Positions 10,103 to 17,856 are shown, counted from the stretch's first letter. The stretch is DNA of 64,000 bases from Agrococcus sp. SL85 (GCF_026625845.1 NZ_CP113066.1:744001-808000), one strand, 5' to 3'. Numbers and translations are program-made. The notes: generated by a model from the letters alone, not told the origin.

Positions 10103-10177
10103 CTAGCGGATCCCACCGACGGGGAGGGCTCCAGCGGCCGTGACTGCGGGTGCGGTCTTCAAGAACATCGCGAGCAT
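10103..10177 (-). CDS. Candidate 24-residue peptide
   Basis: From the ATG at 10177 the frame reads MLAMFLKTAPAVTAAGAL and ends at a TAG at 10105-10103. An AGAGGAGG ribosome site lies immediately before it and is ideally spaced for the second ATG (10168), giving MFLKTAPAV and 21 residues in all. No family is recognised. The good ribosome site and non-random composition are the only support. Confidence 0.3.
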   Translation of the reverse strand: MLAMFLKTAPAVTAAGALPVGGIR

Positions 10178-10370
10178 CCTCCTCTCTCATCGGTGATGGG
10201 ACATCGCGGGAATGACTGTATGGGGGAATTGCGCTCGGGCGCAAGCCCGAGGAAGGGATTCGTCGGAGGAATTCGCGCGTGCGGGCGCCGTCGCGGTCTT
10301 CCCCTGGCGCATGACCAGCTGCGCGGCCCCTCCGGCGCGCTCGACGCGCATCCGCGAGACTGCCTCCCGC

Positions 10371-10387
10371 GATTGGTCGAACCAATC
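10371..10387 (+). promoter_or_regulatory. GntR operator, copy 1
   Basis: GATTGGTCGAACCAATC, a perfect 7+3+7 inverted repeat that contains the FadR-subfamily consensus TNGTNNNACNA. It abuts the -35 of the promoter for the GntR gene at 10475. Confidence 0.8.
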
Positions 10388-10417
10388 TTGACAGCACCGC
10401 GCAGGCGGGCGTACCGT
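10388..10417 (+). promoter_or_regulatory. Promoter of the GntR/transketolase operon
   Basis: TTGACA (10388-10393), an 18-base spacer and TACCGT (10412-10417). The perfect -35 directly follows operator copy 1, and the -10 is followed four bases later by operator copy 2, so a repressor dimer pair would bracket the promoter. Confidence 0.75.
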
Positions 10418-10421
10418 CTCG

Positions 10422-10438
10422 GATTGGTCGAACCAATC
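10422..10438 (+). promoter_or_regulatory. GntR operator, copy 2
   Basis: Same 17-mer as at 10371-10387, identical in every base, 51 bases downstream (start to start). Lies over the expected transcription start. Confidence 0.8.
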
Positions 10439-10474
10439 TGGTCCGGCCGCGCTCGACGGCGAGAGGGGGCAGCC

Positions 10475-11188
10475 ATGCACGAGACGCTCGAGGCGTTCGC
10501 GATCCAGCTCATCGACCTCTCGACCCCCGAGCCCGACGGCGGCCGCCGCCTCGCGCCCGAGCGCGAGCTCTGCATCCGGCTCGAGGTCTCGCGCGGCACC
10601 CTGCGCGAGCGCCTCTCGCAGCTCGAGTCGATCGGCGTGCTCTCGCGCAGGCAGGGCCACGGCTCCTACCTGCAGGCGCCCGGCCCCGACGTGATCCGCA
10701 CCTACTTCTCCACCATGCGCGCGCTCGGGTTCCTCGACGCCGCCGAGATCGCCGAGGCGCGCGAGATGCTCGAGACGGTCGTGGCCGTGCAGGCCGCCCG
10801 CCGTGCGAGCGCCGCCGACGCCGAGCGCCTCCGCGCGTTCGTGGACGAGATGGTGCAGTGCACCGCGGCCGGCGAGCACGACGCCGCGGCAGAGGCCGAC
10901 CTCGCGTTCCACGCCGAGCTCTTCCGCATCATCGACAACCCCGTCTTCACGATGGTGCACACGGGCCTCGCCCACGCGCTCGCGCAGCACATGCACGAGC
11001 GGCGCGCGGCCGTGATCGCCGCCCTCGGCGCGGAGCACGAGGGCCCGGTCGACACCGACACCGTCCACTACCCGATCGTCGACGCGATCGCGGCGAACGA
11101 CCCCGACGCGGCGCGCGACGCCATCCGCCGCCACTTCGAGGTGCACTCGCTCATCACCCTCGAGACCGCCCAGGAGGGCACCGCATGA
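10475..11188 (+). CDS. GntR-family regulator, FadR/FCD subfamily
   Basis: 237 residues. A winged helix-turn-helix fills about residues 10-70 (APERELCIRLEVSRGTLRER) and an all-helical FCD effector domain follows, with the metal/ligand residues of the family in 'EADLAFHAELFRIIDN' and a C-terminal His ('RRHFEVH'). ATG with a GAGAGGGGG ribosome site. It heads an operon with a beta-hydroxyacid dehydrogenase and a split transketolase, and two identical operators flank the promoter, so it most likely represses its own operon until a sugar acid binds. Confidence 0.9.
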   Translation: MHETLEAFAIQLIDLSTPEPDGGRRLAPERELCIRLEVSRGTLRERLSQLESIGVLSRRQGHGSYLQAPGPDVIRTYFSTMRALGFLDAAEIAEAREMLETVVAVQAARRASAADAERLRAFVDEMVQCTAAGEHDAAAEADLAFHAELFRIIDNPVFTMVHTGLAHALAQHMHERRAAVIAALGAEHEGPVDTDTVHYPIVDAIAANDPDAARDAIRRHFEVHSLITLETAQEGTA

Positions 11189-12045
11189 CCGCTCCCGTCG
11201 TCTTCATCGGCCTCGGCGCCATCGGCACGCCGATGTCGCAGCGCATCGCCGCGGCAGGCTTCGCCGTCACCGGCGTCGACCCCTTCGAGGCCGCCCGCGA
11301 GCGCGCGGCGGCCGCCGGCATCGCCGCCGTCCGCTCGATCGCCGAGGCGCCCGCCGAGGGCACCGTCGTCGTCATGGTCGCCACGCCGGACCAGCTCGAC
11401 GCGCTCGTGGCCGAGGCGCTGGCCGCGGGCGTCGTCGCGGGCCGCACCTGGATCGTCATGTCGACCGTCGGCCCGGATGCGGTGACCCGGGCGGGCGCGG
11501 CGCTGCGGCAGGCGGGCGCCGCGGTCGTCGACGCGCCCGTCACGGGCGGCGTCGCCCGCGCCACGACGGGCGAGCTCATCATCTTCGCCTCCGGCGTCGA
11601 TGCCGAGGTCGCCTCTGTGGCCGACGTGCTCGCGCCGCTCGGCACCGTCCGCACGGTCGGCGGCGAGCTCGGCCAGGGCCAGGCGATCAAGGTCGTCAAC
11701 CAGCATCTGTGCTCGGTGCACATCGTCGCCGCGGCCGAGGCGCTCGCGCTCGGCGAGTCGCTCGGCCTCGACAAGGCCGCCGTGCTCGACCTCGTGGGCG
11801 GCGGTGCCGCGGGCTCGTGGATGCTCGCCGACCGCGGCCCACGCATGCTGCTCGGCACCGATGCCCCCGTCACGAGCACCATCGGCATCTTCGTGAAGGA
11901 CTCGGGCCTCGTGGCCGACTCCGCCGCCGCCGTCGGCGCCGAGGTGCCCGTGCTCGCGGCCGCGCGCGCCCGCTACCTGCAGGCGGCGGAGGCGGGGCTC
12001 GAGCGTCGCGACGACAGCCGCGTCATCGAGACCTACCAGCGCTGA
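11185..12045 (+). CDS. NAD(P)-dependent beta-hydroxyacid dehydrogenase (3-hydroxyisobutyrate / L-threonate dehydrogenase family)
   Basis: 286 residues. Rossmann motif VVFIGLGAIGTPMSQRI, the family motif 'DAPVTGGVARATTGEL' near residue 115-130, and the catalytic Lys in GQAIKVVNQ (about residue 171). Members oxidise the carbon next to a carboxylate, for example in 3-hydroxyisobutyrate, tartronate or threonate; the position in a sugar-acid operon favours a C4-C6 aldonic acid. Start overlaps the GntR stop (ATGA), so translation is coupled. Substrate not determined. Confidence 0.88.
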   Translation: MTAPVVFIGLGAIGTPMSQRIAAAGFAVTGVDPFEAARERAAAAGIAAVRSIAEAPAEGTVVVMVATPDQLDALVAEALAAGVVAGRTWIVMSTVGPDAVTRAGAALRQAGAAVVDAPVTGGVARATTGELIIFASGVDAEVASVADVLAPLGTVRTVGGELGQGQAIKVVNQHLCSVHIVAAAEALALGESLGLDKAAVLDLVGGGAAGSWMLADRGPRMLLGTDAPVTSTIGIFVKDSGLVADSAAAVGAEVPVLAAARARYLQAAEAGLERRDDSRVIETYQR

Positions 12046-12068
12046 CCGACCCTGGCCGAGGAGGCACC

Positions 12069-12131
12069 ATGCTCCACCGACCCATCGACGAGCGGCGCCG
12101 CGCCGCCCCGGCCGGAGCGGCACGCGCATGA
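12069..12131 (+). CDS. 20-residue leader ORF coupled to the transketolase subunit
   Basis: ATG at 12069 with a strong GAGGAGGC ribosome site; it encodes a 20-residue Arg/Ala-rich peptide beginning MLHRPIDERRR. Its TGA overlaps the ATG of the transketolase gene (ATGA at 12128-12131). The transketolase start itself has no good ribosome site, so ribosomes probably arrive by finishing this small frame. A second 20-residue frame of the same plan precedes the GntR gene at 17158. Confidence 0.5.
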   Translation: MLHRPIDERRRAAPAGAARA

Positions 12132-13027
12132 CCGTCACCGACACGACCGCCCGCATCGCGGGCAAGGAGGGCCGCACCCGCGACGAGCGCATCCGCGCCG
12201 TGCAGGAGGCCGCCTACCGCGCCCGCCACCACGCGATCGACATGGGCGAGGTGCAGGGCCAGGGCTACGTCGGCCAGGCGCTCGGCGCCGCCGACATGCT
12301 CGCGGCCGTGTACGCCGACCAGCTGCGCTTCGACCCGGCCGACCCGCACTGGGAGGGCCGCGACCGCTTCCTGCTCTCGACCGGCCACTACGCGATCGGC
12401 TGCTACGCGGCGATCGCCGAGGCGGGCATCGTGCCCGTGGAGGAGCTGCTGACCTACGCCGGCGACGACTCGCGCCTGCCGATGTCGGGCATGGCCTCGT
12501 ACACGCCCGGCATGGAGATCTCGGGCGGCTCGCTCGGCCACGGCCTCACGGTCGCGGTCGGCATGGCGCTGGGCCTGCGACTGCAGGGCCGCGGCGAGCA
12601 GCGCGTCATCAACTTCCTCTCCGACGGCGAGCTCGACGAGGGGTCGACGTGGGAGGCCGCCATGGGCGCCGCCCACCACCGCCTCGGCAGCCTCACGGCG
12701 CTCGTCGACATGAACGCGCTGCAGGCCGACGGCCCCACCGCCGACGTGCTGCGCATCGAGCCCGTCGAGGAGAAGTGGCGGGCGTTCGGGTGGAGGGCCA
12801 TCCGCGTCGACGGCAACGACGCGGGCGCCCTGCTCGACGCCTTCGACGCCCTGGAGGCCGATCGCGCGCCCGAGGGCCAGCCGCAGGTGATCATCTGCGA
12901 CACGAAGGTCGGCCGCGGCGTGCCGCTGCTGGAGGAGCGGGAGAAGGCGCACTTCATGCGCATCGAGGAGCACGAGTGGCAGATCTGCCGCGACCAGCTC
13001 ACCGCAGGCGAGGAGGACGCACGATGA
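12128..13027 (+). CDS. Transketolase, N-terminal (thiamine-diphosphate-binding) subunit
   Basis: 299 residues, the length of a split transketolase A chain. The thiamine diphosphate motif is clear (LSDGELDEGSTWEAA near residues 160-175, then ALVDMNALQADG), and 'STGHYAIGCYAAIAEAG' matches the substrate-channel region. It needs the B chain directly downstream to be active and would transfer a two-carbon ketol unit between sugar phosphates. Split transketolases in catabolic operons include the apulose-4-phosphate enzyme, but no kinase accompanies this one. Start overlaps a 20-codon leader frame. Confidence 0.9.
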   Translation: MTVTDTTARIAGKEGRTRDERIRAVQEAAYRARHHAIDMGEVQGQGYVGQALGAADMLAAVYADQLRFDPADPHWEGRDRFLLSTGHYAIGCYAAIAEAGIVPVEELLTYAGDDSRLPMSGMASYTPGMEISGGSLGHGLTVAVGMALGLRLQGRGEQRVINFLSDGELDEGSTWEAAMGAAHHRLGSLTALVDMNALQADGPTADVLRIEPVEEKWRAFGWRAIRVDGNDAGALLDAFDALEADRAPEGQPQVIICDTKVGRGVPLLEEREKAHFMRIEEHEWQICRDQLTAGEEDAR

Positions 13028-14019
13028 GCACCGCAGCACCCGCCAAGCGCGCGAGCACGAGCGCGATGATCGCGTCGATCGCCGACGCCGACCAGCGCAC
13101 CCAGACGGCACCCTTCGGCACCGCCCTCGCGGCGCTCGCCGAGACCGACCAGCGCGTCGTGGGCCTCACCGCCGACCTCGGCAAGTACACCGACATGCAC
13201 CGCTTCGCGCAGCAGCACCCCGGGCGCTTCTTCCAGATGGGCATGAGCGAGCAGCTGCTGTTCGGCGCCGCCGCCGGCATGGCGGAGACGGGCCTCGTGC
13301 CGTTCGCGTCGACCTACTCGGTCTTCGCCGCGCGCCGTGCGTACGACTTCATCTGCCTCGACATCGCCGAGCCGAACCTCAACGTCAACGTCGTGGGCGG
13401 CCTCCCGGGCCTCACGACGGGCTACGGCCCCAGCCACCAGGCGACGGAGGACATGGCGATCTTCCGCGGCATGCCGAACCTCACGATCGTCGATCCGTGC
13501 GACGCGCTCGACATCGAGCAGGCCGTGCCGCAGCTCGCCGCCCACGAGGGCCCCACGTACCTGCGGCTCCTGCGCGGCACGGTGCCGCTCGTGCTCGACG
13601 AGTACGACTACGCCTTCGAGCTCGGCAGGGCGACGGTGCTGCGCGGCGGCGCCGACGTCGTGCTCATCTCGTCGGGCCTCATGACGATGCGCGCACTGCA
13701 GGCTGCGGAGGCCCTCGCGGCCCACAGGGTCGACGTGGCGGTCGTGCACTCCCCCACCATCAAGCCCTTCGACGCCGAGACCGTGCTGCGCGAGCTCGAC
13801 ACCCCGCGCCTCGCGGTGACGCTCGAGAACCACACCGTGGTCGGCGGCCTGTTCTCGGCGGTCGCCGAGGCGGCGGCGCGGACGGGCGTGGCGAAGCGCA
13901 TCGTGCCGATCGGCCTGCCGGACGCGTTCCTCGACGCCGGCGCGCTGCCGACGCTCCACGAGCGCTACGGCATCTCGAAGGACCGCATCGTGCAGACGGT
14001 GCTCGCCGAGCTCGGCTGA
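13024..14019 (+). CDS. Transketolase, C-terminal (pyrimidine-binding) subunit
   Basis: 331 residues. 'GMSEQLLFGAAAGMAETGLVPF' includes the conserved Glu that activates thiamine diphosphate, and 'GPSHQATEDMAIFRGMPN' is the typical Pyr-domain signature; a C-terminal transketolase domain follows from about residue 200. Start overlaps the A-chain stop (ATGA at 13024-13027). The operon ends at a bidirectional hairpin (14034-14076). Confidence 0.9.
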   Translation: MSTAAPAKRASTSAMIASIADADQRTQTAPFGTALAALAETDQRVVGLTADLGKYTDMHRFAQQHPGRFFQMGMSEQLLFGAAAGMAETGLVPFASTYSVFAARRAYDFICLDIAEPNLNVNVVGGLPGLTTGYGPSHQATEDMAIFRGMPNLTIVDPCDALDIEQAVPQLAAHEGPTYLRLLRGTVPLVLDEYDYAFELGRATVLRGGADVVLISSGLMTMRALQAAEALAAHRVDVAVVHSPTIKPFDAETVLRELDTPRLAVTLENHTVVGGLFSAVAEAAARTGVAKRIVPIGLPDAFLDAGALPTLHERYGISKDRIVQTVLAELG

Positions 14020-14033
14020 GCGCACCCGGGACG

Positions 14034-14076
14034 ACGAGCGGGGGCGGAGCGCGCGATGCGCTCCACCCCCGCTCGT
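14034..14076. terminator. Bidirectional terminator between convergent genes
   Basis: A 19-bp stem (arms 14034-14052 and 14058-14076) with a GCGAT loop and one mismatch on the plus strand that becomes a G-U pair on the minus strand. It lies between the transketolase stop (14019) and the stop of the minus-strand GntR gene (14086). Confidence 0.75.
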
Positions 14077-14085
14077 GCGTCGGCC

Positions 14086-14736
14086 TCAGCCGACGAGGTT
14101 CGCCGTCGCCTCGGCCATGTGCGCGTGGAGCGCGCGCTCGGCGGCGTCGGGATCACCGCCCTCGATCGCCACGACGAGCTCGCGGTGCCGGTCGACGCTC
14201 ATGTTGCGCAGGGCGTGCTCGACGCCGGCGAACATGATCGACATCCGGATCGACCCCTCCAGCTGACCCCACTGGTGCAGCAGCGTCGCGTTGCCCGCCG
14301 CCGCCACCAGGGCGCGGTGGAAGGAGAGATCGGCCTCGAAGCGCTCGGCGATGCTGTCCTGGGGCGGCTCGGCCATCGCGACGAGCGCCGCCCGGACCGG
14401 CGCGAGCGCCGCCTCGCGGTCGGCCGCGCCGGCGACGAGCCGCACCGCGAGCGCCTCGAGCGCACCGCGCACCCGGAAGATGTCGACGATCTCGTCCGCG
14501 TCGAGCGAGCGGACGCTGAGCCGGCCGCGCGCATCGGCCTCCAGCAGGCCCTCCTGCTGCAGCTGCCGCATCGCCTCGCGCAGGGTGCCGCGGCTGATGC
14601 CCAGCCGACCGGAGAGGTCGGACTCGACCATGCGCGTGCCGGGCGCGAGCGCGCCCGCGGAGATCGCGCCGCGGAGCGAGGCGAGCGCCTGCTCCCGCAG
14701 GCTCGTGCGGCCGAGCTCGGCCATGGGCGGCAGCAT
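14086..14736 (-). CDS. GntR-family regulator, FadR/FCD subfamily
   Basis: 216 residues. Winged helix at about residues 10-70 (LGISRGTLREAMRQLQQEGL) and an FCD ligand domain with 'FEADLSFHRALVAAAGN'. The ATG at 14736 is chosen over 14724 because a GGAGGAG site is well placed for it. It resembles the GntR at 17158 through most of its length (shared 'GTLREA', 'DARGRLSVR', 'DIF.VR.ALE.LA'), so the two are likely paralogues. The operator at 14822-14833, between it and the divergent isomerase operon, is its likely site. Confidence 0.88.
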   Translation of the reverse strand: MLPPMAELGRTSLREQALASLRGAISAGALAPGTRMVESDLSGRLGISRGTLREAMRQLQQEGLLEADARGRLSVRSLDADEIVDIFRVRGALEALAVRLVAGAADREAALAPVRAALVAMAEPPQDSIAERFEADLSFHRALVAAAGNATLLHQWGQLEGSIRMSIMFAGVEHALRNMSVDRHRELVVAIEGGDPDAAERALHAHMAEATANLVG

Positions 14737-14818
14737 CCGAGCTCCTCCGATCGTCGAGCTCGATCCTACGGCGGAGGCGGCGGAGAGCGGACGATCGATC
14801 CAGAATCGTGTCCTCTGG

Positions 14819-14848
14819 TTGACTGTCAACAGTAGGACGCGGTACCGT
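14819..14848 (+). promoter_or_regulatory. Promoter of the isomerase operon with embedded ACTGTCAACAGT operator
   Basis: TTGACT (14819-14824), 18-base spacer, TACCGT (14843-14848). The operator ACTGTCAACAGT (14822-14833) overlaps the -35, which fits repression. Its core CTGTCAACAG also occurs near 17008 and 23301, with a one-base variant at 24731. Confidence 0.75.
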
Positions 14849-14892
14849 CGCATCGTCGCCGACGACGGCCGACGGCGACAGGAGGGCCGACG

Positions 14893-15769
14893 ATGGCGCA
14901 GATCCCCGAGCGACTCGGCTGCTCCACCATCTCGTTCCAGCACCTCGCGCTCGAGGACGCGCTCACGGCGATCGCCTCGCTCGGCTTCGCCGAGATCGAC
15001 CTCGGCGCGCTCCCCGGGGTCTGCGACCACGTGCCCTTCGACCTCGACGAGTCGGCCATCGCGAGCGTCGCCGCGACCGTCCGCGCGAGCGGGCTGCGGG
15101 TGCGCAGCGTCAACGGCGACATCGGCGACCTCAACGATCCCGCCGCCGACGCCGAGGCGCGTCGCTCGCACCTCGACCGCCTCCTGCGCCTCACGGCCGC
15201 CGTGGGCGCCGAGGCCCTCGTGCTGCCCTGCGGCGCGCTCGGCCACGAGCCGCTCCGCACCGAGGCCGAGGACCTCGACCTCGTCGGCGACTGGCTGCGC
15301 GAGGCCGGCAGGGCGGCGCTCGAGCACGGCGTCGCGCTCTGGGTGGAGTCGCTGCACTTCCTGCGCTTCGGCTGGAGCCGGGCGCGGGCCGAGGCCCTGC
15401 ACCGCCGGCTCGCGGGCACCGCCGTGCGGCCGATCCTCGACGTCGCGCACGTCACCGCCGCGGGCGACGACCTGCTCGACCTCATCGTCGGCTGGGGCGA
15501 CCGCATCGCGCACGTGCACCTGCGCGACGCCGTGCCCGGCGACTTCAGCCGCGCCATCGGCGAGGGCGCCGTCGACTTCGGCGCCGCGATCGCCGCGCTC
15601 GAGGCGCGCGGCTTCGCGGGCGCGTACGCGCTCGAGCCTGCCCTCGCGCGCCTACGTCGACGACGCCACCGGCCCCATGACCGACCCAGCGCGCGCAGCG
15701 CGCCTCGACGCGATCCGCGACGCCGCGGACCGCATCGCCCCCGAGCTCGCGGCAGCCGCAGCTCGCTGA
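14893..15769 (+). pseudogene. TIM-barrel sugar isomerase/epimerase, apparent +1 frameshift near the C-terminus
   Basis: Would be 291 residues. The frame from 14893 (MAQIPERLGCSTISFQHLAL) is an AP-endonuclease-2-like TIM barrel, with metal-binding candidates in 'LWVESLHF', 'PILDVAHV' and 'AHVHLRDA'. An extra C in GAGCCTG (15634-15640) shifts the last 45 residues; the alternative frame from there reads 'PSRAYVDDATGPMTDPARAA' and stops at 15769, just before the SDR. As written, the uncorrected frame ends at 15789 with an Arg-rich tail. Family members isomerise or epimerise keto-sugars and keto-acids. Likely a sequencing indel. Confidence 0.8.
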
Positions 15770-15785
15770 CCCCACAGGAGCACCC

Positions 15786-16553
15786 ATGACCCAGCGCACC
15801 GCCATCGTCACCGGCGCCACCTCCGAGCGCGGCATCGGCATGGCCGTCGCCGACCGCTACGCGCGCGACGGCTGGGCCGTCGTCGTCCTGGACCTCGACG
15901 GCGAGCGCGCCGCTGCCGTCGCGGCCGAGATCGGCGAGCGCCACGGCGTGCCGCACTTCGGCTTCGCGGTCGACGTGGCCGACGAGGCCGCCGTCGCCGC
16001 CGCCGCGGCCGCGGTGCACGCCGAGGTCGAGGCAGGCCGCCTGCCCGTCGTCGGCGGCCTCGCGAACATCGCCGGCATCACCTCCCCCGTGCCGTTCCTC
16101 GAGACCGACCTCGCCCTCTGGAACACGGTCATGGCGGTGAACGCCACCGGCACCTACCTCGTCACGAAGGCGTTCCTGCCCGCGATGCTCGAGGCCGGCT
16201 GGGGCCGCATCGTGACGATGTCGTCCGTCTCCGCCCAGCGCGGCGGCGGCGTCTTCGGCAAGGTGCCCTACTCGGCCGCCAAGGCTGCCATCCTCGGCTT
16301 CACGAAGGCGCTCGCGCGCGAGATCGCCTCCTCGGGCGTCACGATCAACTCGGTGACGCCCGGCGCGGTCGACACGAACATCCGCGTCGGCTCGACCCCC
16401 GAGTCGGAGGCGAGGCTCGCCGCCGACATCCCCCTCGGCCGCGTCGCCTCGACCGATGAGATCGCCGCGGTGTTCGCCTTCCTCTCGAGCGAGGACGCCT
16501 CCTACCTGCAGGGCACGAACATCGACATCAACGGCGCGAGCCACCTGCACTAG
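15786..16553 (+). CDS. Short-chain dehydrogenase/reductase (FabG-like)
   Basis: 255 residues. Cofactor motif TGATSERGIGMAVADRY, the 'NIAGI' element, catalytic Ser in 'MSSVSAQRG' and the YxxxK pair in 'YSAAKAAILGFTKAL'. It ends in the usual 'NGASHLH' tail after 'DINGA'. ATG with a CAGGAG site, 16 bases after the isomerase. In this operon it probably interconverts a hydroxyl and a keto group on the same sugar acid; cofactor preference not determined. Confidence 0.88.
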   Translation: MTQRTAIVTGATSERGIGMAVADRYARDGWAVVVLDLDGERAAAVAAEIGERHGVPHFGFAVDVADEAAVAAAAAAVHAEVEAGRLPVVGGLANIAGITSPVPFLETDLALWNTVMAVNATGTYLVTKAFLPAMLEAGWGRIVTMSSVSAQRGGGVFGKVPYSAAKAAILGFTKALAREIASSGVTINSVTPGAVDTNIRVGSTPESEARLAADIPLGRVASTDEIAAVFAFLSSEDASYLQGTNIDINGASHLH

Positions 16554-16573
16554 GCCCGCACGACCCCCGGACC

Positions 16574-16609
16574 CGGCGCCCCGACCCCCGCGACACGGAC
16601 GGGGCGCCG
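16574..16609 (+). terminator. Hairpin between the SDR and ABM genes
   Basis: 10-bp perfect stem CGGCGCCCCG/CGGGGCGCCG with a 16-base loop in the 100-base gap. It may attenuate readthrough rather than stop transcription. Confidence 0.35.
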
Positions 16610-16655
16610 CCCATCCCCCGAACCGCCAGCCAGAGCCCCGAACCCGAGGAGCCCC

Positions 16656-16982
16656 ATGCCCGACGAGCCCCTGGTCGTCATCGCCGTCTTCCGCCCTGCC
16701 GAGGGCGCGCGCGAGCAGGTGCTCGCGGCGCTCGAGCGCGCCATCCCGCGCGTGCACGAGGAGGCGGGCTGCAACCTCTACGCGATCCAAGAGGCTCCCG
16801 GCGGCGTCATCTGGATGGTCGAGCACTGGGACTCCGCCGCGCTGCTCGACGCGCACGGCGCGGGCGAGCCGGTCGCCGACCTCAACGCCGCGCTCGACGG
16901 GCTGCTCGTCGCCCCCGTCGAGGTCATCCGCCTCACGCCCATCCCGATCGGCGACCCGCACAAGGGCGCCGTCGCCGCCTGA
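16656..16982 (+). CDS. ABM-domain protein (putative quinol monooxygenase)
   Basis: 108 residues with the antibiotic-biosynthesis-monooxygenase fold signature: 'VVIAVFRPAEGAREQVLAAL' at the N-terminus and 'EEAGCNLYAIQEAPGGVIWMVEHWDS' in the middle. Such YgiN-like dimers can act as cofactor-free monooxygenases, but many have no known substrate. ATG with a GAGGAG site. Its place in a sugar-acid operon repeats a pairing with dehydrogenases seen elsewhere; role here unclear. Confidence 0.8.
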   Translation: MPDEPLVVIAVFRPAEGAREQVLAALERAIPRVHEEAGCNLYAIQEAPGGVIWMVEHWDSAALLDAHGAGEPVADLNAALDGLLVAPVEVIRLTPIPIGDPHKGAVAA

Positions 16983-17004
16983 CTCGCCGCATCCGCCGAG
17001 ACGC

Positions 17005-17033
17005 TGGCTGTCAACAGTCCGACTCACTACACT
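17005..17033 (+). promoter_or_regulatory. Promoter and CTGTCAACAG operator of the second GntR gene
   Basis: TACACT (17028-17033) is a good -10. Seventeen bases upstream, TGGCTG is a weak -35 overlapped by the palindrome core CTGTCAACAG (17008-17017). Autoregulation by the downstream GntR protein is likely. Confidence 0.65.
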
Positions 17034-17098
17034 GACGGCACCCCGGCGGCTCCCCCGGCGCCCGTCGCCGTCCGTCACCGTCGACCGCAGGAGCATCG

Positions 17099-17161
17099 AT
17101 GACCCAGCACCCCGCACCGCTCGGCCGACCCCTCGGGCACGCCGCCCGGGGCGTCCGGTGA
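17099..17161 (+). CDS. 20-residue leader ORF coupled to the GntR gene
   Basis: ATG at 17099 preceded by GCAGGAG. It encodes 20 residues starting MTQHPAPLGRP, and its TGA overlaps the GTG of the GntR gene (GTGA, 17158-17161). The GTG has no good site of its own. The same length and coupling are seen in front of the transketolase gene at 12128. Confidence 0.45.
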   Translation: MTQHPAPLGRPLGHAARGVR

Positions 17162-17856
17162 CCGCCGTGGCCCTCGACGCGCAGTTCCAGGCCCTCGGCT
17201 CGATCGAGCGCGTGACGCGCCGCGAGCTGATCCTCGACCGCCTCCGCGAAGCGGTGACGGGGGGCGAGCTGCCCGCCGGCACCCACCTCGCCGAGACCGA
17301 GCTGAGCGCCTCGCTCGGGGTCTCGCGCGGCACGCTGCGCGAGGCGCTCCGGCACCTGGAGGAGGAGGGCCTGCTCACGAAGGACGCGCGGGGCCGGCTG
17401 TCGGTGCGCGTCGTCACGCTCGAGGAGGTCCGCGACATCTTCGACGTGCGCTTCGCGCTCGAGTCGCTCGCGGCCGAGGTGGTCTGCGCGCGCGAGGACC
17501 TGCCCGCGGTGGTCCGAGAGCTCGAAGGGGCGCTCGCCCGGCTCGAGGCGAGCGAGCAGGGCACGATCCCCGAGCAGGTCGAGGCCGACCTCGCCTTCCA
17601 CGAGGCCATCTGCGCCGCGAGCGGCAACGAGACCCTCGTGAGCTCGTGGCGGCGCGTCTCCGGCCTCGCGCGAGCCGTCATCACCGCGGCCGGCCACGAC
17701 ACCGCGGTCGTGAACATGTCGGCCGCGCGCCACCAGCCGATCGTCGAGGCGATCGCATCGGGCGACGGCGAGCGGGCCCGCACGGTGCTGCGGGAGCACA
17801 CGACGACCGCGCGCGACCTCATCACGGCGCGGCTCGAGGCCTCCGCCGGCGCCTGA
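17158..17856 (+). CDS. GntR-family regulator, FadR/FCD subfamily (paralogue of 14086-14736)
   Basis: 232 residues from GTG 17158 (GTG 17167 also possible). Winged helix at about residues 20-80 (LGVSRGTLREALRHLEEEGL), FCD domain with 'VEADLAFHEAICAASGN' and 'MSAARHQPIVEAI'. It lies between the isomerase/SDR/ABM operon and the convergent TRAP operon, and its promoter carries the CTGTCAACAG operator shared with those operons. It and its paralogue may respond to different inducers at common sites. Confidence 0.85.
   Translation: MTAVALDAQFQALGSIERVTRRELILDRLREAVTGGELPAGTHLAETELSASLGVSRGTLREALRHLEEEGLLTKDARGRLSVRVVTLEEVRDIFDVRFALESLAAEVVCAREDLPAVVRELEGALARLEASEQGTIPEQVEADLAFHEAICAASGNETLVSSWRRVSGLARAVITAAGHDTAVVNMSAARHQPIVEAIASGDGERARTVLREHTTTARDLITARLEASAGA

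Noticed and set aside
10103..10180. Riboswitch or structured RNA upstream of the GntR operon
   Set aside because: No known riboswitch motif and no stable conserved stem was recognisable by eye; the strand is also opposite to the operon.
12128..14019. Pyruvate dehydrogenase E1 alpha/beta in place of split transketolase
   Set aside because: Chain lengths, 'GHYAIGCYA' and 'GPSHQATEDMA' fit transketolase; no E2 or lipoyl gene follows.
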